64,000 nt of DNA from CAXSBR01 sp964252015 (GCA_964252015.1 CAXULW010000003.1:141903-205902); one strand, 5' to 3'. Numbered from the stretch's first letter, positions 27,077 to 36,013 are shown. Translations and numbers: made by a program. Notes: generated from the sequence alone by a model not told the origin.

Positions 27077-28420
27077 GTGCTCAGCGTTGGAAGGCATCCC
27101 GTTGCCTGCGGTGTCGACATCGGAAGTACCAACGTCAAAGTCGTCGCCCTTACCCAAGACGGGGAGGTCGTGTCCCGGGCCACCCGCCGGACGCCCCGCG
27201 ACGTCCAAGGACTGTCGATCGACGTCCTCGCCCTGATGGACGGCATCGAACAGATGCTGTTCGAGGTGTGCGGGGACGCCTACGAGATTCAGGCGGTGTG
27301 CGCAGCCGGCCTCGGCGAAGACGGCGTGCTCGTCGACCGCGAGCTACAGCCCATTACGCCGTCATTGACGTGGTTCGATCCTCGTCGGCAGGGAATCTTC
27401 CAGGCGTTGCGACCGCTGCTACACGACGACGACTCGTTCGACACAGCCAGCGACCCGACGCGAGCCCTCGTGGGTTGGGCCTGGTCGCGGACACAGCTCA
27501 GATCCGGTGACGCATCCGCATGGATCGCCGTCGCAGATCTAGCCAGCGCGAAGTGGTCCAGGCGCCCGTTCCTGAGCGATACTCTCGCTTCGCGAACCGG
27601 CGCTTGGCGGTCCACCGAGAGATCCTGGGCAGCGGACCGGGTAGAACTGACGCTTGGGTCGATGGATCTCCTCCCACCCGTCATCCCCGCCGGCGCAATC
27701 GTCGGCGAGCTTGCATCCCCGGCCCTGCAATCAGCGGGCGTCGTTGCCGCCGATATGGTGGTTGTTGCCGGTGGCCATGACCATCCAATTGGCGGGTGGG
27801 CTGTAAATCAGCTCGTACCCGGAGTCATCCTCGACTCCATGGGGACCGCTGAGGTAGCCGTCGCGCAATGCTCTCGGCCATGGGTGGCCAGAGATGACTC
27901 GGTCGACCGGGCCCCAGGTATCCGCTCGGACGGAGTCAGCTTGTTGCGGGTCGAAGAACTCACCAGAAACGTAACGTGGGCGATGCAGGATCCGGCAGTA
28001 GCGCGGCACATGCAGGCGATCCTTGTCGGCAAGCGTGCACCGCTTCCCCTGCTTGACGCCGGGTTCTTCATCCCTGGACGACGCGGGGGTGGCCGACCAA
28101 GGTTTGCAACCGAAGCGCCTCGCGACCCGGAGGCCCGAGCTGCCGGCGTTCTCGGTGCGCTCGCGAAGATCGGGCACGACGCTGTCGTCGCGGTACAGCA
28201 AAGCTTTGCCACCCAGTGCCAGATACGCCTGGCCGGCGGTTGGTCTCGCTACCCCGGCTGGCTAAAGATCAAGTCGGCAGTCAATGGTTTCGATGCGATA
28301 CCCATCCCGGAGCCAGAAGTGACGGCAGTGGGGGCTGCCCTGCTGGCAGCAACTGCCGTCGGATGGTTCCCGGAGCCGGGGAGGGCACTCGGCGGACACC
28401 AAGGCCTAGGAGCAAGTTAG
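27077..28420 (+). CDS. FGGY-family carbohydrate kinase 3
   Basis: A protein of about 447 residues. The GTG at 27077 is preferred because GAAGGG lies 8 bases upstream and the family motif ACGVDIGSTNVKVVALTQDG follows at once; an ATG at 27044 or GTG at 27068 is possible. Later motifs are AAGLGEDGVLVD, VVVAGGHDHPIGGWAVNQL (GHDH as in kinase 1), DSMGTAEVA and LAGGWSRYPGWLKIKSA. Substrate unknown. The frame is open far upstream across the end of kinase 2, but that part is antisense-like. Last gene of the regulon. Confidence 0.85.
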   Translation: MLSVGRHPVACGVDIGSTNVKVVALTQDGEVVSRATRRTPRDVQGLSIDVLALMDGIEQMLFEVCGDAYEIQAVCAAGLGEDGVLVDRELQPITPSLTWFDPRRQGIFQALRPLLHDDDSFDTASDPTRALVGWAWSRTQLRSGDASAWIAVADLASAKWSRRPFLSDTLASRTGAWRSTERSWAADRVELTLGSMDLLPPVIPAGAIVGELASPALQSAGVVAADMVVVAGGHDHPIGGWAVNQLVPGVILDSMGTAEVAVAQCSRPWVARDDSVDRAPGIRSDGVSLLRVEELTRNVTWAMQDPAVARHMQAILVGKRAPLPLLDAGFFIPGRRGGGRPRFATEAPRDPEARAAGVLGALAKIGHDAVVAVQQSFATQCQIRLAGGWSRYPGWLKIKSAVNGFDAIPIPEPEVTAVGAALLAATAVGWFPEPGRALGGHQGLGAS

Positions 28421-28565
28421 CAATCCAGGTCAGGCCGGCGGCGCAGGGTTAGTTAGCGAAGATGTACCTCGCACGGTACGACATCTGTGAGCACCAACAT
28501 GCGGCAGTAATCGAACCGTCTCGGCGTCGCCCGAGAACTGACCGACCTGCAGCGAGTTCGCCGAG

Positions 28566-29216
28566 CTACGTCCAGCACATGAGCAGACAGCCAAGGATCA
28601 GCGCGGGGCCGAGCGGGACCGGCATCTTGCGGCCCCGGAGGTCCGGGCGGGCGATGGCGACGACGACGGCGGTGACCACGACCAGCAGGACCACAACGAG
28701 CTGCGCTCGCATCACCGTTGGCCAGCCGAGCCAGCCCAGCAGCGCGGCGGTGAGGGTGGCGAGGCGGACGTCGCCAAGGCCTACGCCGCCACCCGCGGCG
28801 AAGGCGAGCAGAAACCAGCCGGCCCCGACGATGAGTGCTGCGAGCCCGGCGCGAACCAGGGCGGCGAAGTCATGGGTGTTGATCGCGGCGACAACGAGAA
28901 CCGCCGCCTCTAGCGACGCGAGCGGATACACGGCCCGTGCGGGGAGCAGGTTGCGCTGAGCGTCGACCACCGCGAGCACGGTCCCGCCGACGGCGAGGAG
29001 CCACCACGCTGGCCACGGCCAGCCACGGCCAGCCAGTGCGCCGAAACCGAGGGCGGCCGCGGCGACGACAGCGAGCCGGCCGGCGTCGACTTTGCGTGGT
29101 CGCCACCAGGTGCGGGTGTCGCCATCGGCCAGGGCGGCACTCCAGCTGGCCAGCAGCGGGCTCACCGCTACCGCGAGCGCGGCGGACAACGTGACGGTTG
29201 TCCAGGACGTCGACAT
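28566..29216 (-). CDS. Type IV prepilin peptidase (A24 family), short form
   Basis: An integral membrane aspartyl protease of 216 residues that would remove leader peptides from the pilins of the adjacent Tad locus. The two catalytic aspartates are in VVDAQRNLLP (Asp85) and GGVGLGDVRLA (Asp149, GxGD motif). Six or so hydrophobic segments are present. The cytoplasmic methyltransferase part of the large PilD type is missing, as is normal for TadV/CpaA enzymes. Last gene of the minus-strand Tad locus, next to the end of the sugar regulon. Confidence 0.9.
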   Translation of the reverse strand: MSTSWTTVTLSAALAVAVSPLLASWSAALADGDTRTWWRPRKVDAGRLAVVAAAALGFGALAGRGWPWPAWWLLAVGGTVLAVVDAQRNLLPARAVYPLASLEAAVLVVAAINTHDFAALVRAGLAALIVGAGWFLLAFAAGGGVGLGDVRLATLTAALLGWLGWPTVMRAQLVVVLLVVVTAVVVAIARPDLRGRKMPVPLGPALILGCLLMCWT

Positions 29217-29225
29217 TGTTGTGGG

Positions 29226-30007
29226 CTACCCCGGCCGACTAATGCGAGCCAGGCGGTTGGGCACGAGGACTCGGTAGAGAATGCCGCCGACGGTCGTGGC
29301 CGTCGCCGTCGACGCGACAACAGTGATGCCGACAAAGGTCATGATCGACGAGCGAACCGCCAGCCCGGGGTGCGTGATCGCCTCCGACCCGGCCAGGGCG
29401 GCCGGCCGCAGCGCGGCTCGGGGCCTGTCGGCGATCGCCGTAGTGGTCGGTACGACGCCAATGACTATCACGACGGCCAGGAACAGCATCAGGCTGAACC
29501 GGATGAGGCTCGGTCCGCGTTCGCTGATCCGAGGTCCGCAGAACCTCGGTGTGGCGCCGAGCGGCAGGTCGGTCACCACTGTCGCTCGATAGCGGTATAG
29601 GCGCACCGACGGGTAGCGCCACCCCACCGCGGCCGGGAGTCGTCATGGACCGGGCCGCCTAACCAGACGGCGTCGATGCGGGCTTGCTCCGCGCGCCTCC
29701 CCGTATGCCTATCTCCATCGGTCCGTGCACACCGACCACGGCCGGCACCTGCCGGGCGGGTGCTTGCACGCGTAGGAGGGCGGGCGTAGACGTAGACGCC
29801 GCACCGGCAGTCCGGGTCAGGTGGGATGTGGTTGCGCCTGCGGCCGCAACTGGCGGTGCTCCATCGCGCGTCCAACCGATTGCAGAGTTCACCGGGTACA
29901 GCCCGCCGTCGGTGCCGACCCAGAACGGGCGCACCATCGATTTCGCCGCCGCCAACGATATCGACGTTGTCGCTGCTCAGTGAGTACTCCGAACTCTGGG
30001 CGGTCAT
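29226..30007 (-). pseudogene. Frameshifted membrane protein with a CxCG-type motif
   Basis: Protein-like stretches run through all three minus frames in linear order: WVGTDGGLYPVNSAIGWTRD, then RRRNHIPPDPDCRCGVYVYA, then ARQVPAVVGVHGPMEIGIRG, then RAEQARIDAVWLGG, then WRYPSVRLYRYRATVVTDLP, then two membrane segments (FSLMLFLAVVIVIGVV and a second near the end). Read together they make one protein of about 250 residues with a PxCxCGxY motif and a C-terminal membrane hairpin, similar in style to actinobacterial proteins that carry such a motif. Several single-base shifts would be needed, so the gene is either dead or misassembled. An ATG at 30007 overlaps the upstream small gene. Confidence 0.6.
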
Positions 30008-30138
30008 GACCGTGACGGTTCGGGTGTCGGCTCCGGCTCCTGCGACGGCGGCTGCTCCGTTGCCCGCCCGGAGACTAAGGCTGGCTCCGGCGACGGGAGG
30101 ACCTCGATCCGGCGACGCCGCTTGCCGATGCTGCCCAT
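30004..30138 (-). CDS. Small basic/Pro-Glu-rich peptide (44 aa)
   Basis: A short gene of 44 codons. ATG at 30138 is preceded by AGGAG about 10 bases upstream; the stop overlaps the next ATG as ATGA. The product begins MGSIGKRRRRIEVLP and then consists of Pro, Glu and Ser (EQPPSQEPEPTPEPSRS). It lies between the BTAD-domain gene and the CxCG pseudogene. Function unknown; a basic head and acidic/proline tail suggest an adaptor or anchoring peptide. Confidence 0.55.
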   Translation of the reverse strand: MGSIGKRRRRIEVLPSPEPALVSGRATEQPPSQEPEPTPEPSRS

Positions 30139-30174
30139 GCTGTTCACTCTCCTGCTTCGTTGATCGCCATTGAC

Positions 30175-32181
30175 TCATCCCGTTTTCCCCAGCCATTGGC
30201 GACGGTGTAGGACTTCGGCGGTACGCGGCGGTAGGTCTTCCTCCACCTCCGCGTCGTGGTTGGCCAGAATGAGTTTGATGTAGGCGTCGGCTTCGGCGCG
30301 GTTGTCCTGCGCGTCGCAGGCAGCAACGAGGTCGAGCAACGGGACGTCCTCGCTGCTGCCGGCTCGCAGTGCGACCTGGGCTGCGCTAACGGCCAGTTCC
30401 GGCTCGCCGGCGGCGAGGTGATGGGTGGCCACGATGTGTGCGACGTCGACGACCATCCCGGCATAGACGTGGTCGAGCGGGTTTTCCGCGAGCCAGCCGT
30501 AGCCTTCCTGGCGACGCTCGGAGAACGGAATACCGACGACGAGATCGAGCGCGGAGCGCATGTCGGCGATGCCGTCCGCGCCGCGGGCGGTGCCTCGCAG
30601 CCGCAAGCGTCGGAACAGCTCGGCGTCGACGAGAACGTCTTCCAGGCGGTACGGGCTCGGCAGGCCGGCGACTACTCCTTTGGGCAGGTACTCCCGTCCG
30701 GTCCGCTCATTCATCCCCAACCAGTGGCGCACGATCGAGATCGACTGCCGGGCTTTGGTCTTGCCGGCGATGTCCGGGTCATCAGGCCACATGTCGGTGC
30801 CGTAGTGCTCGACGGAGACGCCGCCCGGCCGTGTGGCCAGATAGGCCACGATCTCGGTGTTCCACAGCAGCCGGGGGTTGCGCTGGGGTAGTGACCCTTG
30901 TGCGGTGACCGTGACCGGCCCGAGTAGGCGCACCTTGGGTCGAGCGCACGCCGGGTCGCACCAATCGGCGAGGTCGCGGTCCAGCTCGGGGTCTATGCTC
31001 TCGACCTGCACGCGGGTCGCGTCATCGACGTGCGGGGCGAGCGCCTCCAGGTCCCGCTGGGTCGTCGCGGTCTGCTCGATGTAGGTCTGTGCTGACAGCG
31101 GCAACACCGAGTTCGTTACCAATAGTGCGGAGTTGGCCAGGTGCAGCGCCGGGATATCGGCAGCCTGTCCCCCAGCCCGGCTGGCCGCCGCTCGTGCTGC
31201 GGGCGAGATGGCCGCAAGCGAGCGCCGCAGGTTGCCGGCGGCGTCGGAGTACTGATCCCAGGGCTTGTCTCCGGCGGCGTCGGGAACGGGTCGGTCTTCG
31301 GTGGTGGCGGCTAGGGCCAGCATCTGCGCCAGCTGCGCCGATTCCTCGGCGGGGATCTGCTGCGCAATCAGTTCCACCCCGAGCGCCGGGACATGCAGCG
31401 TGCCGTGTTCATCGATGGTCAGCTGCCACCGGGTGCCGTGAGCGTGGTTGGGGTCACTGGCCAGCACCAGGGCGACCGCGGTGCGTGAGCGTTGTGCCCG
31501 CAGGGCGGTGAGCAGTTGCTCGAGGCCTTCGGTGTCCTCAGCGGCGGTGGGCGCGATCAGCAGGACGTGGCAGGCCCACGCGTCGCCGGCGATGTTGCGC
31601 AGCCTGCCCGCGAGCACGTCGACGTCGGCGTTGTGCAAGGCGTCGGTCGTCGAGGTCAGTTCGCTAGTCAGTGCTGCGATTGCCTTCTCGCTGTCATCGC
31701 AGTAGGTCATTCGGTCGGGATTGATGTCGGCCATCTCCTGGCCGAATCCCACCAGGGTGACCTGGAGCATCTCCGACCACGCGTTGTGGGCTAGCTCGGC
31801 GGCGAGGAACCGGGCGAGGTTCACGCATCGTTCTGGGTCCCCTGACAGCGACATCGCGCCGACCCGCTCGAGGTCGAGCAGCCAGTGCTCCCCCGCTGCG
31901 GTGTAGCCGACCGATGCCAGCGTCGGGAACGGCGCGAAGTGGTAGGCCCGCCCGGCCGGGTCGTAACCCAGATCGTCAGTGCGGTCGATCGACCAGCGGG
32001 TACCGGTCTCGTCAACCGTCCACGGTTTGGGCGCGTCTGGTTGTTCCCCGGTGAGCACCAGCTCCAGGGTGTGTGCGGTCATCCGGGCCGCGACGACGTC
32101 GGGCAGCCTGCCCGAGTCGGTGGCCGACAGCGCGTGGACCAGGCTGCGCAGCGCCTCGTTGAGCCAGGTGACGTCGGCCAT
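30175..32181 (-). CDS. BTAD-domain regulator-like half of a LysM-BTAD protein
   Basis: A product of 668 residues from the ATG 32181. The first 400 residues are an alpha/beta region (SLVHALSATDSG, EMLQVTLVGFGQEMADI) of the kind found in large actinobacterial LysM proteins. Then comes a winged-helix-like segment (VRLLGPVTVTAQG, TEIVAYLATRPGGVSVE, KTKARQSISIVRHWLG) and a C-terminal bacterial transcriptional activator domain (BTAD, from about residue 530) with TPR-like helices. Upstream of the ATG the frame stays open and protein-like (RLERALLSSGNAG), continuing the LysM gene that ends at 32189 in another frame. The two are probably one gene split by a +1 shift near 32210-32230. Confidence 0.8.
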   Translation of the reverse strand: MADVTWLNEALRSLVHALSATDSGRLPDVVAARMTAHTLELVLTGEQPDAPKPWTVDETGTRWSIDRTDDLGYDPAGRAYHFAPFPTLASVGYTAAGEHWLLDLERVGAMSLSGDPERCVNLARFLAAELAHNAWSEMLQVTLVGFGQEMADINPDRMTYCDDSEKAIAALTSELTSTTDALHNADVDVLAGRLRNIAGDAWACHVLLIAPTAAEDTEGLEQLLTALRAQRSRTAVALVLASDPNHAHGTRWQLTIDEHGTLHVPALGVELIAQQIPAEESAQLAQMLALAATTEDRPVPDAAGDKPWDQYSDAAGNLRRSLAAISPAARAAASRAGGQAADIPALHLANSALLVTNSVLPLSAQTYIEQTATTQRDLEALAPHVDDATRVQVESIDPELDRDLADWCDPACARPKVRLLGPVTVTAQGSLPQRNPRLLWNTEIVAYLATRPGGVSVEHYGTDMWPDDPDIAGKTKARQSISIVRHWLGMNERTGREYLPKGVVAGLPSPYRLEDVLVDAELFRRLRLRGTARGADGIADMRSALDLVVGIPFSERRQEGYGWLAENPLDHVYAGMVVDVAHIVATHHLAAGEPELAVSAAQVALRAGSSEDVPLLDLVAACDAQDNRAEADAYIKLILANHDAEVEEDLPPRTAEVLHRRQWLGKTG

Positions 32182-32188
32182 CCCGGCG

Positions 32189-33454
32189 TTACCCGATGAG
32201 AGCAGCGCACGTTCGAGGCGGTGCAGTCGCGGCGATGGTGCGGCCCGGGTGGCGCCACCTGAACTGTCGCCGCCGGTAGCGGATCAACGCGGCCAGGGAG
32301 GCCCCGGCCAGAAGGACCCCGCCGCCGGCGAACGCCGCCATCGGCGCCTCGGACGGGGAGGGCGTCGAGTTGCCCGCTGGGACGTCGTGCTGTCCCCGGC
32401 CGGCGGTGGTCGACGTCGAGGGCCGCGGTGGGATGGGTGTTTGACCACCCGGTGTCTGCCCGCCCGGCGTGGGCTGATCGGGTGTCCTCGGTGTCTGATT
32501 CGTGGGCGTGCGCGGGGCGGGGATCTGGGTGTGCGGCTGCGGCGAAGGAGGGGTCGGAGCGTGCGTCGTCCCAGCGGTGGTCGGTACTTTCAGCGTCCAG
32601 CCCGGACGGATCAGGTCCGGGTCGGTCAGGTGTTGCCCGCCCGGTTCGGCCATGCCCTGGCTGGCCTGCCAGACCTGATGCCAGTCCGCGATCCCATGGG
32701 ACTGCGCGATGCCCGACAGGGTGTCACCGTCGTGCACCGTTACGTCCTCGAGCGGCGCCGCAGCCGAGGCTGGGAGCAGCACCGTCCAGCCGGGCTTGAG
32801 CATCCCGGGGTTGTTCATGACCTCACCGTCGGGTTGGGTGCGGCCGCGGTTGAGGTCCCAGATTTGCTGCCAGTGCTCGCCGCTGCCCAGTCGTGCGGCG
32901 GCGATGTCCCAGTAGGTGTCCGGTCCCCTGCCGTCGCCCGGAATGACGTACGCGACCGGCGCGGCGTGCGCCGCGTCGCGGGCATGACTCTCGCCGGCCG
33001 TGCTGACCTGCTGCGGACTCGCTGATCGCGCGGGAGCGCCCGGGGCGAAGGCGCGCACGGACGCTGGCGTCGACACGGCGTGGGTGGGTGTCGCTGCGAG
33101 AGCATGCGCCGGGCTGGCCAGGGCCGCGGTGGCGGTGCCAATCAGCAGCGCCGCAGCGACGAGGGTGTGGGCCAGGTCCTGGGACGCGCTGGGGACCAGC
33201 GGAATGCGGGTCGGCATCTGCACGTGCCGCGCTACAGCCCCGATCTCGATCAGCACCGACAGGGCGAACTGCGCCCACGCCAGCCACACGATGACCGCCA
33301 GCAGGTCGATCACCACCGCGTCGGTGAGGTCACCCACCTTCAGATCAGCCCAGCCGCCCAGCGGGTTACCGATCGTGGCCGCCATCCCGAGTGGTATTCC
33401 AGCGACAAGGACGAGGAGAACCAGCAGGGCGCCCATCGCCTTCAGATGACGCAT
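32189..33454 (-). CDS. LysM-domain membrane protein, N-terminal half of split gene
   Basis: A product of 421 residues with an N-terminal membrane segment (GALLVLLVLVAGIPLGMA), a second and third (VIDLLAVIVWLAWAQFAL; LVAAALLIGTATAAL), then two LysM-like repeats (YWDIAAARLGSGEHWQQIWD; DTLSGIAQSHGIADWHQVW), a Pro/Thr-rich linker and a last membrane segment (GGGVLLAGASLAALIRYRRR). It would place peptidoglycan-binding LysM repeats outside and a large domain inside. The end RTIAATAP is protein-like; the last dozen residues are not, because the continuation is in the frame of the next gene (30175-32181). Confidence 0.8.
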   Translation of the reverse strand: MRHLKAMGALLVLLVLVAGIPLGMAATIGNPLGGWADLKVGDLTDAVVIDLLAVIVWLAWAQFALSVLIEIGAVARHVQMPTRIPLVPSASQDLAHTLVAAALLIGTATAALASPAHALAATPTHAVSTPASVRAFAPGAPARSASPQQVSTAGESHARDAAHAAPVAYVIPGDGRGPDTYWDIAAARLGSGEHWQQIWDLNRGRTQPDGEVMNNPGMLKPGWTVLLPASAAAPLEDVTVHDGDTLSGIAQSHGIADWHQVWQASQGMAEPGGQHLTDPDLIRPGWTLKVPTTAGTTHAPTPPSPQPHTQIPAPRTPTNQTPRTPDQPTPGGQTPGGQTPIPPRPSTSTTAGRGQHDVPAGNSTPSPSEAPMAAFAGGGVLLAGASLAALIRYRRRQFRWRHPGRTIAATAPPRTCAALIG

Positions 33455-33456
33455 CC

Positions 33457-33972
33457 TCAGCCGCTCCCTGTCGTCGTGCCGTGCAAGGCGATCGCCGTTG
33501 CGGTAGCCGTGCCGCTGATGTCGGTGAGCCCGACCGCCGAGAGGATCGTGGTGCTCTTGTGCACCACGACCGTGACCGTGACGCTGTCGCCGGCCACGCC
33601 CACCGTGATCTTGCCGGTCACGTCGGCTGCGTCGAGGACTCGTTGTGCTGCAGCCTGTGCTGCCGCCGGTGACGCCGTCAGTCCGGTCGGGTTACCACGC
33701 AGCGAGTCCGGCGATAGCGCGTTGGCGCCGGCCCTCGACGCCTGCTGTGCGACGTCGGCGGCCTGCTCGCGCGCCGCGAGAGCGTTCCCTCCGTCGATGA
33801 CCAAACCAGCCATGGCCAGCAACCCCACGGTCACCACTACGACGTACAGCGAGACGAAACCCGCCTCAGCCTGTTCCTGGAGCAATGCCCACCGCGTGCG
33901 AACGCCAGTCTGTATCCGCCACACCCGGTTCTTGGAATCCTTGTCGCGAGGATCTTTCTGTCGGCACGGCAT
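33457..33972 (-). CDS. TadG-like pilus assembly protein
   Basis: A product of 171 residues with basic N terminus and one membrane helix (FVSLYVVVVTVGLLAMAGLVIDGGNALAAREQAADVAQQA), the usual start of actinobacterial TadE/TadG-like proteins. The outer part ends with IALHGTTTGSG. It lies 3 bases after the LysM gene's upstream side and overlaps the next TadE gene by one base. It probably forms part of the pilus base or a minor pseudopilin. Confidence 0.85.
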   Translation of the reverse strand: MPCRQKDPRDKDSKNRVWRIQTGVRTRWALLQEQAEAGFVSLYVVVVTVGLLAMAGLVIDGGNALAAREQAADVAQQASRAGANALSPDSLRGNPTGLTASPAAAQAAAQRVLDAADVTGKITVGVAGDSVTVTVVVHKSTTILSAVGLTDISGTATATAIALHGTTTGSG

Positions 33973-34424
33973 CAGCGGCCCCCGGTAGTAAACTGGCGAA
34001 ACTGCTCCAGCGGCGCGGTGGCCGACGCCGTGAGCGTCTTGTGCACAGGGAAGCCCACAACGGTCAGGTCAGACAGGTTCGTAACGCACGTGATCGTGAC
34101 CGACACCTGTCCCCCTGCGTAGAACTGGGACGTGTCCACGCTGGGGTGCATCGACTGGCAGCTGATCCCGGCCTGCGCCAGTGTCTCCGAGGCTTCCTGG
34201 GTGGCGTCCGTGGTCGCCTGACCAGGCGTGTTCGCCAGCGACGCCGAACGGGCCGCGGCTGCCGCGGCCTGCTGCACCAACTGCCGTCCGTGCGTGACTC
34301 GTCCGAAGCCGACGACGAGCAGCACGAACGCCAGTAGGAACGGCGTGATGACGACCAGCTCCAGCGTGCTGAACCCGTCATCACCGCGGATTAGCGAACC
34401 TCGCGCGCGGATATGTTGCAGCAT
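33972..34424 (-). CDS. TadE-like pseudopilin 2
   Basis: A product of 150 residues from the ATG 34424; a GTG at 34433 overlapping the previous stop is the alternative. The prepilin-like leader is GDDGFSTLELVVITPFLLAF, with Glu at the fifth position after the processing region as in class III signal sequences, followed by a soluble domain with two Cys (ISCQSMH, ITCVTN) likely to form a disulfide. Substrate of the prepilin peptidase at 28566-29216. Confidence 0.85.
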   Translation of the reverse strand: MLQHIRARGSLIRGDDGFSTLELVVITPFLLAFVLLVVGFGRVTHGRQLVQQAAAAAARSASLANTPGQATTDATQEASETLAQAGISCQSMHPSVDTSQFYAGGQVSVTITCVTNLSDLTVVGFPVHKTLTASATAPLEQFRQFTTGGR

Positions 34425-34429
34425 GCTGC

Positions 34430-34858
34430 TCACCCGCCTGTTCCGAATGTCTCGACTGGACCGGTGGCGTGCTCGGTCACCGAGAACGACCCGAACGGCA
34501 CGACCGAGGCGACGTCGGCGTGGCACACAATCGCGACCGTGGCCGCGCCGCGTTGCACCGTGCAGTCGCGGTGCACGAGCAGCTTGGGCGCGACGTCGGT
34601 GAGGTACTGCTCGGCCGCAGCCTTACCCTGCGCCGCCGACGCCTGGTAGCCGCGAGCCACCCGCAGACCGTCCCGAGCTGCCGCCTCAGCTACGTTGCGG
34701 GCGTGGTAAAGCATCACGTACTGCACGATGATCATCGTCAGCATGACTACAGCCGGGATGACGATGACGGCCTCGAGAGTGCCGAAGCCGCTATCGCGAT
34801 TCCGGACCACGCAACGCCAGCGGTTACGTAGTGCGCGATACGTCGACCGACGAGTCAT
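34430..34858 (-). CDS. TadE-like pseudopilin 1
   Basis: A product of 142 residues from the ATG 34858. The leader is RDSGFGTLEAVIVIPAVVML, again a class III type leader with Glu at +5, followed by YHARNVAEAAARDGLRVARG and a domain with two Cys (HRDCTVQ, AIVCHAD). A paralogue of the neighbouring TadE gene. Confidence 0.85.
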   Translation of the reverse strand: MTRRSTYRALRNRWRCVVRNRDSGFGTLEAVIVIPAVVMLTMIIVQYVMLYHARNVAEAAARDGLRVARGYQASAAQGKAAAEQYLTDVAPKLLVHRDCTVQRGAATVAIVCHADVASVVPFGSFSVTEHATGPVETFGTGG

Positions 34859-34876
34859 GGAGAGCGGGTACGGCGC

Positions 34877-35074
34877 CTATTGGACGTTGACGTTGTTGGC
34901 GCCGGTCTTCGCCTTGTTCATCAAGACGGTGGCCACGACAATCGCGGCCACGATCACGACGCCGGCGATGGCCACCCACTCCAGGGTGGAGAAGCCAGCG
35001 TCGTCGCCGGACTCCTCACGGATCGTGGCAATGCGCGCGTTCGTCCAGGCCCAGAGCATCTCAAGCTGGATCAT
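34877..35074 (-). CDS. Flp-type pilin
   Basis: A product of 65 residues, the size of a Flp/Tad major pilin. The cytoplasmic leader of about 26 residues ends in DDAGFSTLEWVAIAGVVIVA, where cleavage after Gly would leave a very short hydrophobic pilin with Glu at +5. The tail is MNKAKTGANNVNVQ. Processed by the prepilin peptidase of the locus and polymerised by TadA with TadB/TadC. First of the pilin genes after TadC, all on the minus strand. Confidence 0.88.
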   Translation of the reverse strand: MIQLEMLWAWTNARIATIREESGDDAGFSTLEWVAIAGVVIVAAIVVATVLMNKAKTGANNVNVQ

Positions 35075-35113
35075 GGGGGATTCCTTTCCTGCGATTGGTG
35101 GATGCCTGACTGA

Positions 35114-36013
35114 CTACAACTTGATGTTGACGAATGCGGGGTAGCCGACGAACACCATGAAGCCGACTGCGATGAGCATCTGCGCCAGCCGCATCGACTG
35201 GTTGCGTTCCTCGGCGTTGCCTTCCTCGTCGGCCAGCCGCGCTCGCCGCATCGAGGCCGCCCGCGCCGTCAGCGTGGTCCGGACTTGGGCGCCGTCCTCG
35301 GCCACGAGTTTCACCAGCGCGCCGAGGTCGCGCAGGTCGGGCACGGCGATGCGTTCGCCGAGCTGGCCGAGGGCATCCCACTCGTCCTCGCCGGACAGCC
35401 GGGCCCGGAACAGCGTGTCGCGGATCAGCATCATCGGCCACCCGCCGCCGCGCTGCGCGGCTTCGGGCAGCGCCGAGGCGGCTGCCGCGTGCCCGGCCAT
35501 CTTCAGTGACACCAAGTCGAGGAAGATCGACAGCTGTTCGGTGAACTCCGCGCGCCGCTTCGTGGCCTCTTTGCGGACGTCGATGTCCGGAGCGACGAAC
35601 AAGGCGACCGCGGCGATGAGTGCGACCGCCAACGGTGCACCGGTCGGCAGGCCCACTCCGGCGACGTACTGCAACGCCGACAGCGCTACCAACCCGATCA
35701 GGAACCCGCCTACCGAGGCGACGACCTTGCGTCCCATCACCGTCTCGAAGGACTGCCCGGTCAGCGCCAGATCATGGCGCAGCCCGACGTAGCGGATGCC
35801 GCGCCGGGCCAATTCCGCGCTGACCCAGGCGCCGATCCGGCCTTGGGTGTCCGCGACGGTCCGGGTCGGGGCGGCGGTCACGCCAGGCCCGCGGTAGTGG
35901 GCGTAGAACTGGCCCAGCTCGACCAGCGCGCCTCGCTTCGGCGGCACGACCTTGAGGATGAGCGTGAACAGCACCGCGCCGAGGGCAGCGCCGACGATCG
36001 CCATCCCAATCAT
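35114..36013 (-). CDS. TadC-like type II/IV secretion inner-membrane protein
   Basis: A product of 299 residues with an N-terminal span, two central spans (VASVGGFLIGLVALSALQYV; APLAVALIAAVALFVAPDI) and a C-terminal span, and a GspF-type cytoplasmic region (RRAEFTEQLSIFLDLVSLKMAG). With TadB it forms the membrane platform on which TadA works. The start overlaps the TadB stop (ATGA). Confidence 0.9.
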   Translation of the reverse strand: MIGMAIVGAALGAVLFTLILKVVPPKRGALVELGQFYAHYRGPGVTAAPTRTVADTQGRIGAWVSAELARRGIRYVGLRHDLALTGQSFETVMGRKVVASVGGFLIGLVALSALQYVAGVGLPTGAPLAVALIAAVALFVAPDIDVRKEATKRRAEFTEQLSIFLDLVSLKMAGHAAAASALPEAAQRGGGWPMMLIRDTLFRARLSGEDEWDALGQLGERIAVPDLRDLGALVKLVAEDGAQVRTTLTARAASMRRARLADEEGNAEERNQSMRLAQMLIAVGFMVFVGYPAFVNIKL

